Both the position numbers and the translations under genes were made by a program. This document shows positions 24,901 to 39,800 of a stretch of 64,000 bases of DNA, in pieces (within the stretch, counting starts at the first letter, position 1; the number at the start of each line of letters is the position of its first letter). A model generated the notes under the pieces. That model saw only the letters and a program-made list of their open reading frames with translations, was not told where the DNA came from and did no database searches. The stretch comes from Dromaius novaehollandiae (taxonomy: Eukaryota > Chordata > Aves > Casuariiformes > Dromaiidae), in assembly GCF_036370855.1 (NCBI RefSeq), contig NC_088101.1, positions 35,240,585-35,304,584 on the forward strand, read 5' to 3'.

Positions 24901-27900
24901 CAATAAAGGCAGTTTTCAGGATGAATTGAAGAGCCATTCACTTCTTCCACATACACAAGGAAACTGTCATCTGACAGCAATGACTTTCAGATACTGTTGC
25001 CCTTTCAAATCAGAGGTGAACAGACCTAGAGTCTTCTACTATAAATTGTCCAAGCTCCTTTTCCCACCTACCTTAAATAAATAACTGGAACCTCTAAAAT
25101 TCAAAATCTAGCCTCCCATTTCTTTTGGATTTGTTTCACCCTGATTCAGCCCACTTTAGAATTCTATCAAATCCTAAAGAGATAAAAAATTATTAACTAT
25201 CACAATATCTGTTTAGGGAATTACTTCTGTGCTCCTGAGCAAACTGCCTCATCATGAGTGTTTACAATTGTTTTTATGCCACGAATACATCTACATATGT
25301 GCTTGTTTCAATACAAATCATACAAATTCATTTGGTTATTTTTTGTACTGTCATTTCAGAAAAAATCCCCATAACATACCAACAACTCTTGTGTTGTAGT
25401 AATCAGGTAGCATACGTTCACACAATGCCACCAGCAACCAGAAAGCTTCCTCCTCTTTTGCATAAAGGAGGAGTACTGAGGTGACAATATTCATAGCCTA
25501 AAAGAAAGAAAAATATCAATCACTATACACTATTTCTTCAGTAATCACTATACACTATTTCTTCAGTACCTAGTGCAACCAGTGGGCAGATAAGTACTTG
25601 CTGTGGTTAGGAAACATACCCCTCCCTCCAGCCCCCTACCTGTTCAAATATTTTCCTGCAAATACAGCAGGCAGTGTTTTACCAAAGCTTACAGAAAGGC
25701 TTAAGAAAACCTCAACTACTTCTTTTTTTTTTTAATAAAAAAGAAAGATCAAGATTTCTTTGCATAATCAGGAGCCTGCTCAGGTCTGCAGGAGTCCAGT
25801 TTCACTGCTACAGCATACCAAAGTTCTCCCAGTAGGAACTCTAAGGGAATCTGGGTCTGATAGAGCCAAAACGCCTCCTGGAGCATTGAGGATAAGCGCT
25901 GCTGTATCACCCTTTGCAGCAGTCTGCGCTCCCTCATGCTTTCTGCTTGTATGAAAGGGCCCAGACAGAGCATCTGTGGGCCTAAGCAAATGTGTGTAAT
26001 GGTATCAGTCATGAACAGCTAGAGTGGTGAAACAGAAGTTTCTCATTGCTGTGCGCTCTCCATGTCTGATTGTGCATGACAGATTTTTGTGACCTTTTTC
26101 CTCTCCATTTCAAATACCATAACATTGTACAATGACCTCTGAATTGTTTGCTTAGGTCCTTGACTACACTTCTGTTAGTCTAAAGAAACGAAGTATTTTT
26201 ATTCCATTTTCTTCCCAATTTGACTCCTACAGAATTAGTTTCTCACTTCAGAATGTGATTCATCAACATTTTAAGACTCCAACTTGAACTGGCAACTAAG
26301 GTTGCAACAGAAATTCAGAACAATATTATAATTTTGTAGAGATCTGTGCTATTCTGTTTTGTCTTGATTATCATGTATGAAATACTTCAGTGCCTGAAAT
26401 CTCACTGTAACTCTGAATCAGTGCTCTGTATGCCATGGACCAAGTCCCAAGGCTACTAACAATTACTGTGAGAGCTTTAGCAAACAGAAACACAGTGTCT
26501 TTCGACTGTTCCTGAGCATTCTATTAAAAAAAAAAAGTTACTGGTGTTAATGCTTACTGTTACATCTCTGAGTAATTTAAGACAGAATTTTTTGCACTTT
26601 CATTTATTTTTCTTACATCTGGGAATCTTAACAGTCAGCCATCAATCAAGGTCTTAATGCTCATAAATTCAAGTTTCCTTTTCATAGTAATAGGTAAGAA
26701 GCTAGAAAAAGGCTCAGGAAATTGCTCAAAGCTACATAGCAAGTGAGCATGATTTGGGACCAGAAGCTGGACTTGAATCACAGGCATTAAGACTCTAAAA
26801 ACATGCACCGCTCAGCATTAACTATAACTGCGTATGGTTATCGTACAGAGTAGTAAGATACCTTTTAGGTTTTTTTTTTTTTTTGCATGATTGAATTGCA
26901 TCATTGAAAAAAAAGGAAGGAGGTTCAAGGACTTTTATATAATGAATATATATGAATAGGTAGGTCAAAATTTAAGCATGAACAATTAGTAAGCTCTTTT
27001 CTGCTCAAAAGAATTGCATCCTTTCTTCAGGGTTCATTTGTCATTTTTGTTAGATGCATTTTAGGAGAGCTCTGTCATCATCCTCTGTCCAGCCTCTAGA
27101 TTTATGGGCACAAAATGCACTTAGAGAAAACTATGCACATCTCTCCACATCTACTGCCAATACTTCTATTAGTGTAGGTCTGTGTGTCAAATCCCATTGA
27201 CCTCAGCATTACTGTAATGCCGCAGCACTGAGGCTTTCCTTTATATGGGTATGCACACCTGAGTGTACTCTACATAGCCAAATACTCAAATATACATGAC
27301 TGAAGAACTAGCAGTATGAGGCAAGAACTGCAATTCTGGACCTTGAAGTTTTCCCAAGGGATTTGAATTACCTGACAATATCCTATGTTTGGATTTCTAA
27401 AAGCGTAAGCTGTCAACACTCTCCTCAGAGCAGCAATACCCATCTCATTCTGGAAGGCAGGGTGTTCTGGGAGGGAGCGATGCAGATCCCTCTCTATCTC
27501 TTCTGTAGCAAGGTTATACTTCCCCATCGATTTCTCCACTAGGTCCTCATAATAGCCAGGGTGAGTGGCCATTTCATTAATGGCTCCTGGGAGTTGGAGA
27601 ACAGCATCAAAACCGTGAGAAAAAGCTACAGTTAGCAGATGTAATAGTTCAACATGATTTTCTTCTGTTGCCCTTGTATCTTGATTGTCAGTTTTAAAAC
27701 CCAGTAAGCAGTCTGCAAACAAATATAGCTTAGGTGATTAAAGTATCATCCCTTCTGTCTGCTCTCCTAGAAGCATTTTATAATGAAATTTTACAAAATA
27801 ATGAAAATAAAGGCTCTCTCTTTCAGTCAGAATGAAACAGGAAGCATGAAGAAGAAAACAGCAGGCCCCATAGTGTTTCTCTGCAGACTGGGAATCAATG

Positions 27901-30900
27901 TCAACAGGGCCAGTGACAGCATATCTGCCTACCCCATGTTTCTTGTTCTCAAAGGCACATCTACACCAGCACCTAATGTGGAGCAGGGCAACAGGCTTTG
28001 GCCTGTACTGTTTGACTGTGGGCATGCCCCCTTTGACCCGTGCCAACCAGCACTCTCCTGGATAATGCCTGTGCACAGGCATTTAGGTGCCAGAGACCAG
28101 AGACTGCTCCCCATACACAGCCTGCATGAGATGGCTTGTCCAAGAGCGGAGGAAAGTTTAGTGGTCTGCGTATGAGCTAGCCCGTGTCACCTTTCTTCAG
28201 CACCAGGGAACAAGTCCTGGCCCTGGTTAGCCTCCTAGTACAGACACAGCCACATAGATTGCTCTTTTTGTAGGTAGCAGTTCTAAGGGAATTTTCATTT
28301 CCAGGGAAGTTTTAAGGTCACCAGCAAAATCTCAAAGCAACCCTGTGAGTGTGCAATAGCATCCCTATTCTAAAGATAGGTTAAGTGCTCTGCCCAATAT
28401 GACAGAAAGAGTCATTGGCAGAAGCAGGAATAGAGCTCAGGAGTTCCCATCTCTTGCTTTGGGCTGAGATATTGTACTTTCTGCAACCAAGCATATCTAC
28501 TCCCTCCTCAGGGCAAGCAGCTTTCTCAGAGCATGCCTTTAGTTATTCAGGATAATCAAATCCACAGTCAGCTGCAGAGAGATCTCATGATGCCATGTGA
28601 CTGCACAGTCGCAAAGGAAATCAAGTGTCAGCAAGCACAAAGAAATGCAGATTGAAAAAAACACCACTAATTACACATACACAGTGAAAATTGGTCCAAA
28701 CTAGCTATTAAGCAAGCACAGGACAGATCTGGGCATCCCTGTGTATATTTTCTGAAAACATTTGTTTAATGTTCAGCAGCAAAGAGAGGTACAAGGTTAA
28801 GCATTATCAGGGAAGAAACTGACAACAAAACAGAAAGCAGCATTTTGCTGTCATATAAAGTCCATATCAAATGCTGCAGGTAGCTGTGGTCACTATCTCA
28901 GGAAGGGACAGAACTAGCGAGGACACAGAGAAAGGCAAAAAGTATGAAGAAAGCCAGAGGGATGGAATGATTTCAGTGTAAGTAGTAATAAAATGAATAA
29001 AATTCCTCGACTTTGAGAAAAGGTGTGAGGGGACACAGATCTAGAGAATCTTCAGTGGCACAGAGAAGATGGACAGGAGAATGTTTTCTCATTTTTTTTT
29101 CCCCACATTCTAGGGGCACATAATAAAATGATACAGAAGCATGTTTAAACAAACAAACAAAAAAACCCCAAACGACAAAGATGCTGTTTCCATGCAACAC
29201 CATTAAATTTTAGAATCCCTTGCAACAACTTGCTCTGAAGGCCAAAAGCATAACTATTCAAAAATGATTAAACAGATGGAAAGTTGGTGGCTGCTGAACA
29301 CATTTGAGATGCAACTTTATGTTTAGGAGCCCCTTAGACTGCTGACTTCTGGTAACAGGAGTACATGTTCTGCCTTTTTATGTTTTTCACTGATTATATG
29401 AGCCCGTTTCAGAAAGGATACTGCTGGTCTAGACAGAACTCTGGCCTAAACCAGTCTGGTACCTGCTAAGAATCAGAGCCTTACTTGCTCCAAATACTTT
29501 TTGGATGCTTATTATCTGCACTTTTTAACACCTCTGAAATCCTCTCTCCCCTCATGCTTTTGCTTATATCCCACAGTCATGATCTAAATGAGTACCTACC
29601 TGAAAGTAGTAACCAAAGTTCCCCCCTCATGCTTTCTGGAATGCCCTTCAGCACAAGGTCTCTAGTTTTTTCTGTACGATACATACAGACTCCTTGGCCA
29701 TATTCAGCAAAGTGAATCTTCCAGGCCTGTTCCTTCAAAAACTCTTTAGCCTAAGAACAAAGAAAGAAATGCATAAAGATGTAGCTTATCTTCCTAACAC
29801 TCTGCCCCACTGAGATGTTAAGTGCTATAAGTCTGCAATTTTTTTTTTTTTTAAACTTTCCAAGGCAGCAAGAAATAATTTGGCTACAGTCCCATTCTCT
29901 TAACAGCCTGCTTCCTCCCACATCTTTGTTTCTTTGCTTGTGAATGTAGAGAAGTTGTACTGATAAAAGAACAGCATGTTTAACGCTTTATTTTTATGAA
30001 AAATACTGCCTCTTAACTGTCCGTGGCAGGATAAAACTCTTGTGTCAGCAACAGGTTTTCTAAAGAAAACATAGTTAACAACTTTTCCAGTCAGGCACAG
30101 CACTTTGAGACATATTACCAGCTTGGGGTTGAACTCCTCAGGTGACCTCCGCCGATACATCGTCATTAAAGCTTGAGTTGCTGTTGGAATGCCATTGCCA
30201 TTAAGATTAAACTGTCGCTCTCCATCAGACTCAGAGCCGAGGCTTTTATGAGGGCTGGCAGAAATTAGGCTATTTGGCCTTGTAAACACCTGCAGAACCA
30301 GTCACAAGCAATTTAGGTATGGAGCCGACCAGGACTTTGGACTTTCTAACTCACTGCATCAAAGTTGTTATACTGCAACAGCTAACCCAAACTGAGCAGA
30401 TTAAATCACTATGGCACAATCCCAGAGCGAGCATATGGCAGCAGAAATTGAACAGGTATAAAATAATTAAACTGTTTCCAGTTTCTCAATGTCTTCCCCC
30501 ACTCACCTTCCCCAGGAAAACCCCAGATCTTGTAATTAGAATTGCTATGGTAGTGTTAACTTTAAGAAGCTCTACACTATTAAACTTCCTTCTTTGGTCT
30601 CCTGACAACATTGCAGGACTGTTGGCTGCCCAGGTGGCTCCTTGACTGTCCAGAATGTAAGACTCGCACATATACGTGGGGGTGTGTGTGGGAGGGTGTG
30701 TACACACCCCTGCATAGAAAAATATTTTGGACAGAGATAATTTCCTGGCTTTTCAGCTTTGAAAAGTCTTTTCATGGTAAGATCTCTTATGGCACTTCAC
30801 ACCAAATGCTTAAAGTTGAAAATACCCTACATTAGTCATGCACAGCTACATATGTAGTCATATTACTAAATGTAAAAATAATGCTTCCAATTAATAATTT

Positions 30901-33900
30901 TATTTAATTTTTATAATTCAGAATGTAGAATAAAGATTAACTTAGGGTAAGAGGTGAGACATCAAGTTTCAGCCTTATATATGAATGCATGCATGTGCAC
31001 ACAGGTACACAGTTACAATGACACATGTATTATAACCTACTACCAACAAAGCAAGTCAGAAACTGATTTAAGATTTACATGGCAAGCAGAGCCGGGATAC
31101 TTCATACAGTACTAAGGTAAGACTTAGTACTGATTTGGAATGTGATCTCTACCTACATAAAACCAAAATGATAAACCAAAAAATTCCTTTCTGCTTTGAG
31201 AACTGACCTGCTAAACTTGGCTTGGTTCCGATGAGGTTGTGTCATGAAGTACTTAGATTTCATACGTAAAACCTAAAAATTCACTGGATGCCTTGATATT
31301 TGACGTGCCTGTCATAAGTTTACCTAATCACATCTTTTAAACACCATTTACTTTGCCTAGGTAAATATGAGAGTGTCTCAAAATAGGGCCATCTGATGTC
31401 CAGGACAGAGGATTTTCTTTTTGTTGTTAAAATTTTGTGAAGTTCAGTAGCAGTACACATGCAGCCTCAAACTTGCTCAGCTCAGAAATCCTTCTATGAA
31501 GGATCAAGTATCAGATTTATCAGTTAGAGACTTGCATAAAAAGTGTTTTGTACAGCAACTGGCAATTTCTTCAAGATACTAAAATCTCTCAATTATATTT
31601 TGACTTCAACAAGTCAATGGGTATTAAAAATTCAGTCAATCAGATAGTTAAGTACGATACTTCCCAACAACATCTACTGAAATTTCAAAATGTGGCAGCA
31701 GGAGTTAGAGTAGCTCTTCCACAGCAATTGTAATTTCTTACATATAACCCCCCCCCCCCCCAAAAAAAAAAAAAAGAAAAAATGCCAATCCTAATATTTT
31801 AACTCTTCAGCTTAGGGCAGCTGGAGGCATTAACACAAACAAGGTAAGGATTCTGTGTACAAAGTCTTGGTCTTATGAAAATTTATTTAAGGGTTTTTTT
31901 TTGTGGTTTATCTCCTCCCCCCAGTTAAAATTCACTTCTTCAAGTAAACGATTCATTTCTTCCACATACCTCATCATCTGAGCTGATATAGCTTCCAGAA
32001 ATATCTTTTTCCAAGTATATTTTTGAAGTGGTTTGTTGCAGAAAATCTGAAATCCTCTGTACAAGAAAGTCTCTGTCTTTCAAGTTGGCAAAGAGGAATG
32101 TCATTCTGTTTTTAGTGCTGATGGATAATGGGCTGGGCAACACACTGGAGCTGTCTGCCTTTTCCACTATTGTCACCTAGGGAGAAACAGTAGCTGCAGG
32201 TCAAGGTCTGCAGCTAATCAAGTTGCTTGGTCTTAGGAACCATTTTAGTAGAATAAACCTATGCCCCTTCCTCCCTTCTACAGAATCATTATGGGCATCC
32301 TTCTGCTGGAAAACAATGTATGAATTCAAGGACTCACAACTCTGAAATACGAAGGCTGTCATCCCCCTACAGTGGGCTCCTGTACCTTCTCTAGCAAAAA
32401 ATTCTTTGCATTGCTTAGTTTATTTCCTCAAGCTTTATTTTAAAAGAGTTTTTAAGACAACAGAACTTTTTCTGTAGAATGTAATTTTCTGAGCTTTTTC
32501 TCAAAAAACTCAAAAGCCTCAAGACCTCAAAAACCCCCCAATCCCTCGCTACGTCCCCAAAACTGGTACAGGCTGTGTCACCAGAGGGTTTTTTTGCTTA
32601 CTCTTCAATACTAAGATATACAAAATAGCTTTTTTTGCTAAAACATCTGTTCTACTATGTTAGAGCTACATTCCTTGCAGTAACAACCATTGTCAACCTG
32701 TATTTTCATGATATACAGAAGCCTGCAACTAATGGAAACTATTCCCACATCTTTCCTTACAAAGGAAAACAGCTAACCCTCTAACACAGAGGTTTCTGTG
32801 TGGCCTTCAATTGTAAGTGAGGTGGTCACTAATCTAACTGAACTCCAACCTGCAAACAGTACTCAGACCACAATCTTCTAAGTACAGGCCACTAATTCAC
32901 CAAGTTTTTGGGAAAGTGTATTAACATAAAGAAATCTTACAGATAAGTCATACATTGTAGATGAATTATATACCAGCTACAAGCATGTTCTAAGCATTAC
33001 TAATTACTAGCCTTACAAACAAATCAATCAAGCTTGTACAGTTAGTACAATAAACAAAACACACAGCACAAGTTAAGTGCTTTTAACCACTGCCTTTATG
33101 GCTTTAAACAGAACCTCCTAGATAATAAAAAGTGTGTTACTGTCTTCAGGATAAGAAAGGGCACATTTCAGTTTACCAAGACTTTTTTTTTTTTTTAACT
33201 AGAGATCAATGGTGAGCCATTAGTGCTATAATATTAACATTTCAAAAGCTAAAAGAATAAGATAACTGTTTTTCACATAGCATTTCCTCTAAAGATGTAT
33301 TTAAAGACCACAACACACAGCTTGGGTGCTAAATCACTTCTCTTCCTCTCTCCTGCCAACTTCCTTTTATTTTTCCATTAACTATAAATCCATCAGCTCT
33401 TTGTTAATTTAAAAGAGCCTCACTAACAGCATATTCAAATTAGCTAAAAAGCGTGCCTATGTTATTTTTCTGTGCCACTTAAGAGCTGAGCATAACCAGC
33501 ACGCAGGAAAGAAATTATGAAGGCATAGGACAGATATATTATAGCAAGCATGCTTTGCTATCACAGGAGGCAAAACCCACTTACTTCCCATTCAAGCAGA
33601 GACACACACATAACTGAAGTGCCAATCTTGGAGACTGGGGCTTCCGGCTGCAGGGCACTCAGTCACAAAAAAATGTGCCTTTCTGATCATCACTACTGAA
33701 TCAATGCTTTATTTTTGCCTGTCTGTCAAAACATCTCTAGGATATATACAGAACTCTGGAATTCAGGTCTAATCCAAAGCTTGAAGTAAACAGAAAGCCT
33801 CCCCCTAAGTATTAAGGGTACTGATCTGTTGTTCAATGGGTTAGTACTACCCAGTTTGTCACTGTTTTCCTTGCTGGTGCAGAGACCTCATCTGTTCACA

Positions 33901-36774
33901 CAAAGAACACTTACAGAATACTTATTCCTTCAGCTAGTTCTTTCTCGCAAAGGCTAGGAGCTGATTTGAATCCCATGCTGCTACAGCTGTGGTTATCAAA
34001 AGCAAATGCTGAATCTGCATCCAGGAAAAGAGATCCTGTTAAATGCAGACTTTATTCCTTTTCTCCTCTACCACTTAAGTTCACTGGGAGGATTGTTGTT
34101 CCCTTGGAATACCAGAAAGACGGCAGAGCTGGAATTGAATGTCTCCTCTCAAATAACCAAGGTCATTGCATTCAAACAAGCAACTTTTTTTTTTTTTTTT
34201 TTTTAACTCTTAACAATTTCAGGTGGGGGTGAATGGATGAGTGCCTTAAAGTATTCCATTGTTCTTCAGATGAGACTTTTTCAGGTAAGTCAATCTGTCC
34301 CTGGTTACATAAAGTTTTGCTACTATTTCTAAGATATACTTTATACATTTTCTATCAATCCGCAAAGCAAGTCAGTCATACACAGTCTCCCCAGTAAAAT
34401 TATTTTTTCATTGTATCAAACTTAAATTCTTTTTATAGAATATGTAATTTAAATTTTATGACACCAGCTTTCAAAAGGACAAAACATCAATTTATAAACT
34501 GCTGACATAAACTAACAATCATTTATTCCTGTATGTGAAAAATATTTGTCTATGTGAAGGGACAATTCGGTGCATTAGCATTGTGGATCTTTTTACATCT
34601 GTCAAAAGCCCATCTTATCTGACAGATTCTTTAATAGAAGTTCCATTGATCAATCTAGGAAGTCTTACCTTCCCTTCCTATAAGGCATAAAACGCCCCCC
34701 CCCATACTGTGGGGCTGTAAATTAGGATACAGATGATGGGAGATTAAGGGCTCATAAAGGTTGTAAAAACTGACAGGGAAAACTCACTGTGAATTTTTGT
34801 AGTAGGTACTTAAAACTAGGATACATAGTCATTAAATATCACTTAGAACACGTCAGAGTGACACACTCACTGGAGATCAGAGGGATGAAAGGAGCTTTTC
34901 ATCAGTAATGAAAAAAACAAAGCTAGGATTCAGTTTACAATAGGATATACTTCATTTTTCTTTTGCCATATCAATCTGCATATACAATATTTACCTCTCG
35001 AAGAGGGATAATAAGGCTGCACAGGTTCTCTTCCTTACTAGTAAAGCAAATGTAGTTTGTAGAAACAAACATCTGACCCAAAATGTGCATTTTGTTGAAT
35101 GGAGTCCACAGAGTACAGTCTGTGTGTCCATCTAATTTCTCATCCTTGGGAAGTCGGAACAATGCACGGTATCTCTCGCTTTTTGCTCTGGCATCAAGAT
35201 CCCTAAAAACAAAACAAAAAAAAAGATAGCTATTTCTTTTTTTAAAAGACACATAATACATTTTAAGATCTATTTCATTAAATCATTTCATACAAACCAT
35301 TGCAATTAACACACAGCAGTTACATACTCATACGCAGTTAAGCACAGCAAAACAGTGGACGTCGTTTGCTCAGAGGGGCTGTATAATCTCCCTTACTGGA
35401 AGATTCTGAGACCACATGAAAGAAATATTTGCCGTGAATGACTTAGGTACGATGATCCTGACTTGTCAGACGGAACAAATTAGGTGATCTTTTGGCATTC
35501 AGCTCAGTGAATCCATTTATTACTTAATGACGCATAAGCCAGAGTAATATTATGACAAAAATATTTCTTTGAGGCTGATTTAGTAACGTGATGGAATCAT
35601 TATGTCTAGAGTTTGTTAATAATTTCAAGATTTAGTCTTGCTAATGTATTCAGTGTGAAACACTAAGAAGTAATGGGTTTGTACTATGAAATAGTTAGGA
35701 AGACAAACCTAAGTGATACAATGCATGTCAGATGTCACTAAGTAATGAGAAATAAAAAAAGTGCTGGTCACAATTCTCTATGTTTCACTAACATGAGCAG
35801 CACATAAAATTAACAAGGAGCTGTTCAATTGCTGTATAATATCAATAGAGACGTTCAGAAATATTTTCCAGACTGCACATCCCCTCTTACAATTTCATTT
35901 TATTTTATTTTTTTGTAGATCTGCTACTTACAGTAAGTTCTGGATAGAATTCTTTATCCATATCCATAGTCTTTTTTTTAATTCCAGCTATAGGGCCAAA
36001 TATGTATGTAGGCATGTTTAAGTTGCTTTATAACCCTTGATAACATAAAGGGGCTTTACAACAGATGTCTAATACAGCCAGTATCAAGAGATGCATATAG
36101 GAGCTTTGGAACAAATGAGAATTTGGCTCAAACATTTCTTTCATTTTTGTAATGTGTCCTTATTGGCTATTTCTCTTTTCTATTTCAACAAGAGACCAAA
36201 TAATTATATCTAAATAATTCTCCACCTTTTGCCACCATCATTCCTTTTGAAGGACCAGTAAATGGCAGCATCATTAGAAAACTTCTAGACAAAATGCTGT
36301 AGGCAAGAGAACTGAGAAGCGAACCACTAAGAGCCAATACTACTTACCGTTTCAGGGCAGATACTTTTTTGGGAGATTTCTTTTTCAGTTTGGGTAATGA
36401 CCTGTCTTGTTCAAATCCTTCATTGTCCAAGAGCTGTCGCATAGCTATGTTGGCAAGCTGTTCCATTAATTTAAATGTCTCACTGATATTGAGGAACACG
36501 GAGAAGAAATGTTCACTTGACCTTGTGCTCACTTTGATCATATCAGGAAAGAGCAGTGTAGCATTCTTCTCAAGTTGAGTGATATCAACCCAGCGAATAA
36601 CTAACTTTGCTGAATAGAAGCAAACAGAAAAGATTTAGTGCAAAAAATTATCATATTCAAAAACAGTTGTCTTCCATTTTATATAAAATGTATTCAGACG
36701 GGATATTCTAGCATCTTGAAAAGCTGGGAGGACAACATGAACAGACTCAGCCTGTTAAAAAAAAAAAAAACCCA

Positions 36775-36813
<39 letters not shown>

Positions 36814-39800
36814 AAACAAACACCCCCCCACCCCACTATAATTACCTGACAAACAGTTCTTATCGCTTGACAGGGACAAAAGTGTTTAAATATACACTTA
36901 CTTCTATACAGAATACCACACATAAGCATTACAAAGGCTAGGTAGGCTAAAATAATTTATCACTGTTACCGCACCCGCCCAGACTCTGAGGTCCTCTCCC
37001 CTTACAGAAGCAAGGAAATGTAGTCTGGACACACCAAACAGGCTTCTGACTACTGCCCAACAGCTAAAACAGTGCAGTTAACTGCTTCACAGTGTATTTT
37101 TTAGTAGATTTGGAAAAGTCCTTAATTTAATCATAATATAGCATACTATTTCACTAACAAAACAGGAATTTGAGGAACTAGACAAAAAAATCATAAAAGA
37201 GTTTATGTATGCTAAACCAGCTGATGCATTTAATCCTACAGCTATATATCTAGCCAGTCTCTCCTGCTATGGAAATTGCTCCAGCAAATGTTGGCCCATT
37301 TTTCCAAAATCAGTGTTAGTCTGCTTTATTTTAGAATTTAGAACTTCAGATATTTCATGGGCATCCAAATGGCCTTGCTTTTATTATCGCAGAAATATCA
37401 CATTCAATTTTGGGGGGAGAAAACTATAGAGCTTTTCTTTAGTGTCATAGCGTACAACTGCAAGCATTTAGGAATCCTTCTAGCAATACTAAGGCACAAC
37501 CAGGATACCACACAGTATTCAAAGAACATCTTGCATGGAGGTTTGAAATAAGTATTTCTCCTACATGCATCTGCACTTGCCAGCAGAGTGGCTGAAGCTA
37601 AAGGATTTGTACAGGTTATCCCAGGATCCTCTGCTGTATGATTTTTATACATTAAAACATCACATTACAAAACGCCACAGCAATGCTGGATCCTTGGTTT
37701 TTCTTTCCACATCGTTACAGTAGGTTAGGATACTGGTTTTTAAAACAGAGACTAAATTTACTTTTTTTTTTTTTTAATGCAGAAAACAATTATTCTCTTA
37801 GTCTACATAGCTAAACAGAAAGACTTGAGCATGATCTATTGCCCAAAATCAAGTAGTGCAGACTGGCTCACCTCCTACACTGCTTTGAACAAGCTCCCTT
37901 CAGGGCAGAATGGTTGCATCCACACTATATAGCACTTGATCCTGGGTCTCCTCTGAGCCCTTTGTGATTCTCTGGTGTGGTACAAGAGTGGGGCATTTCA
38001 GGTTGCAAAGCCCGCCTGGGTAGTACTGGGGAATTGTGTAAGAGCAGAGGGAGCCAAAATTGGTGTGATCTCATCCCTATTTCCTTTTGTACATAGTCCT
38101 TGAAGTGAACACCACCTCTAAACCACACCTGGGTATTTTTTTTTTTTTGCAGACAGCTAGTTCACAAAATCCAAAACAAGCCAGGGAGCAAGTGTAGAAT
38201 TAAGCAGTGTAAACAATCAGAGAATTGATCCCTACTCCAATTTTACTTAGCAGTGTCTTTGTACCTTCAGCATCCAGCAAGCAAACAGTAACAAACTGCA
38301 GAAGATTTCCTAACAATTTTTAGGTGCATAGACCATCATTCCACCGTTATACATACCTTCCCTTCCCATAAGGAAAGAATAAAAGCAAAGGTGATTAATG
38401 CTGAGATACATCCAGCCCTGACGGGGAACTTTCCCCTTCCAGTAACTGCAGGAGTAATAATTCACTAATTTTTCTTCTTCTGGCATCCCAAACAGCTTGT
38501 GAAACTTCACTATGGCTTCCTTAAATTTTTCTGTATCATCATCCTCCTTAATGCCATTGATTTTGTTGTACTCGGCGATGATGCCCTAGCAGGCAGTAAA
38601 GGAAGTACATAGCATGTTAGCCACCGGAGTAATAGATACCCTTATTGCCATTGCTCTCTGGATGCAAAGGCCACAAGTTATTGTGGTGTCAAGAAAGTCT
38701 TCTTTGTTCCATGTTTTTCTACTCATTCTTTTGCTTACATAGTTACTTACTTTTATTGAAGGCTGTCTTTCTGAAGACTTTGCTTCTTACCATGTCTATG
38801 TCATGAGTAACCAAGCACCATCCACTCAGCTGCTTTGCCAGCATCTTGTTTTAAACTAACAAGCCTATCTCAAATATCCCTAACTACTCTACAAGGCATC
38901 TAAGACCTGTGAGTTTTGCCCCTCCCAGGTAAGATGCTTCTTGAGAAAACCAGGATAGGATTTCACTAGAACATTTTCTTCTAAGAAGAAGGAAAAAGTC
39001 AAAGAAAAAAGAATCTATTACTTATTAAGGAAAAGAAAAAAAACAACCTATGACCCTTCTTAATGGGTCCTGAACAAAAGAGAAGTAAGAGAAACAGAAC
39101 TATCTTCAATTAACCAACAGAATGGAATAAGCATTCATACTTTCAGGTGCAGAAGAGCTTCATAAAGTCTGAGATGGCAGTAGTCTAGTGAAAGGCTGCT
39201 TTTTGATACCTGAAAGACTATAGACATTTCTGTTAAATAACTGAAGTTCTGCTGTACTCACTGATTTTCCAATCTATTTCATAAACCTTCTTTACTGCCC
39301 TCTATCTTAAAGTTATAAAAGGGAGGCGACTTCTTGATAAATCGGTCCATTCATTTGGAGAGTAATGATAGCTAACCATCATTTGTGAGACAATTTTTTT
39401 TTTTAAATATTTGTCCAAATCTAAAAGTAACAATTTTCTTAAAAGATTATAATTGTACAAAACAGATGTCTTCTGACATAAGGTATTTTCATGAGCATCT
39501 ATAGCCTTTATATCTGGTCCACTAGTAAAACACACTCAAACACATGGGAATTTTTTAAGACAGCTGACTTATTACATGAAATGTTGAAAGAAAGGAATGA
39601 GACAATGTGAATGTCTGGAATACACACAAATTATGTACAGTATAATCATTTTGCTTACACATAATCTTTTATCAACGTATCTATTTTTATATAATTCATA
39701 GCATGGATGAAGGGGTTTGTTTTGTTTTGTTTTGTTTTGTTTTTACCAGTATAGCCATTCATTATCCTGTGGGGGGAAAAGATACACTGGCAGAAGCAAC

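Larger units (their letters stand above)
25498..27371 (-). other. TBC1D9 intron 10 (1.9 kb)
   Basis: Contains a MIR-like fragment at about 26690-26830, a T run near 26870, and a 25-bp tandem duplication at 25518-25567 close to the exon 11 acceptor. Confidence 0.7.
32177..34994 (-). other. TBC1D9 intron 6 (2.8 kb)
   Basis: Holds a possible MIR fragment at about 34112-34182 directly next to a T19-type run (34186-34204), a T run near 33182, and C9 near 34695. Otherwise featureless. Confidence 0.65.
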
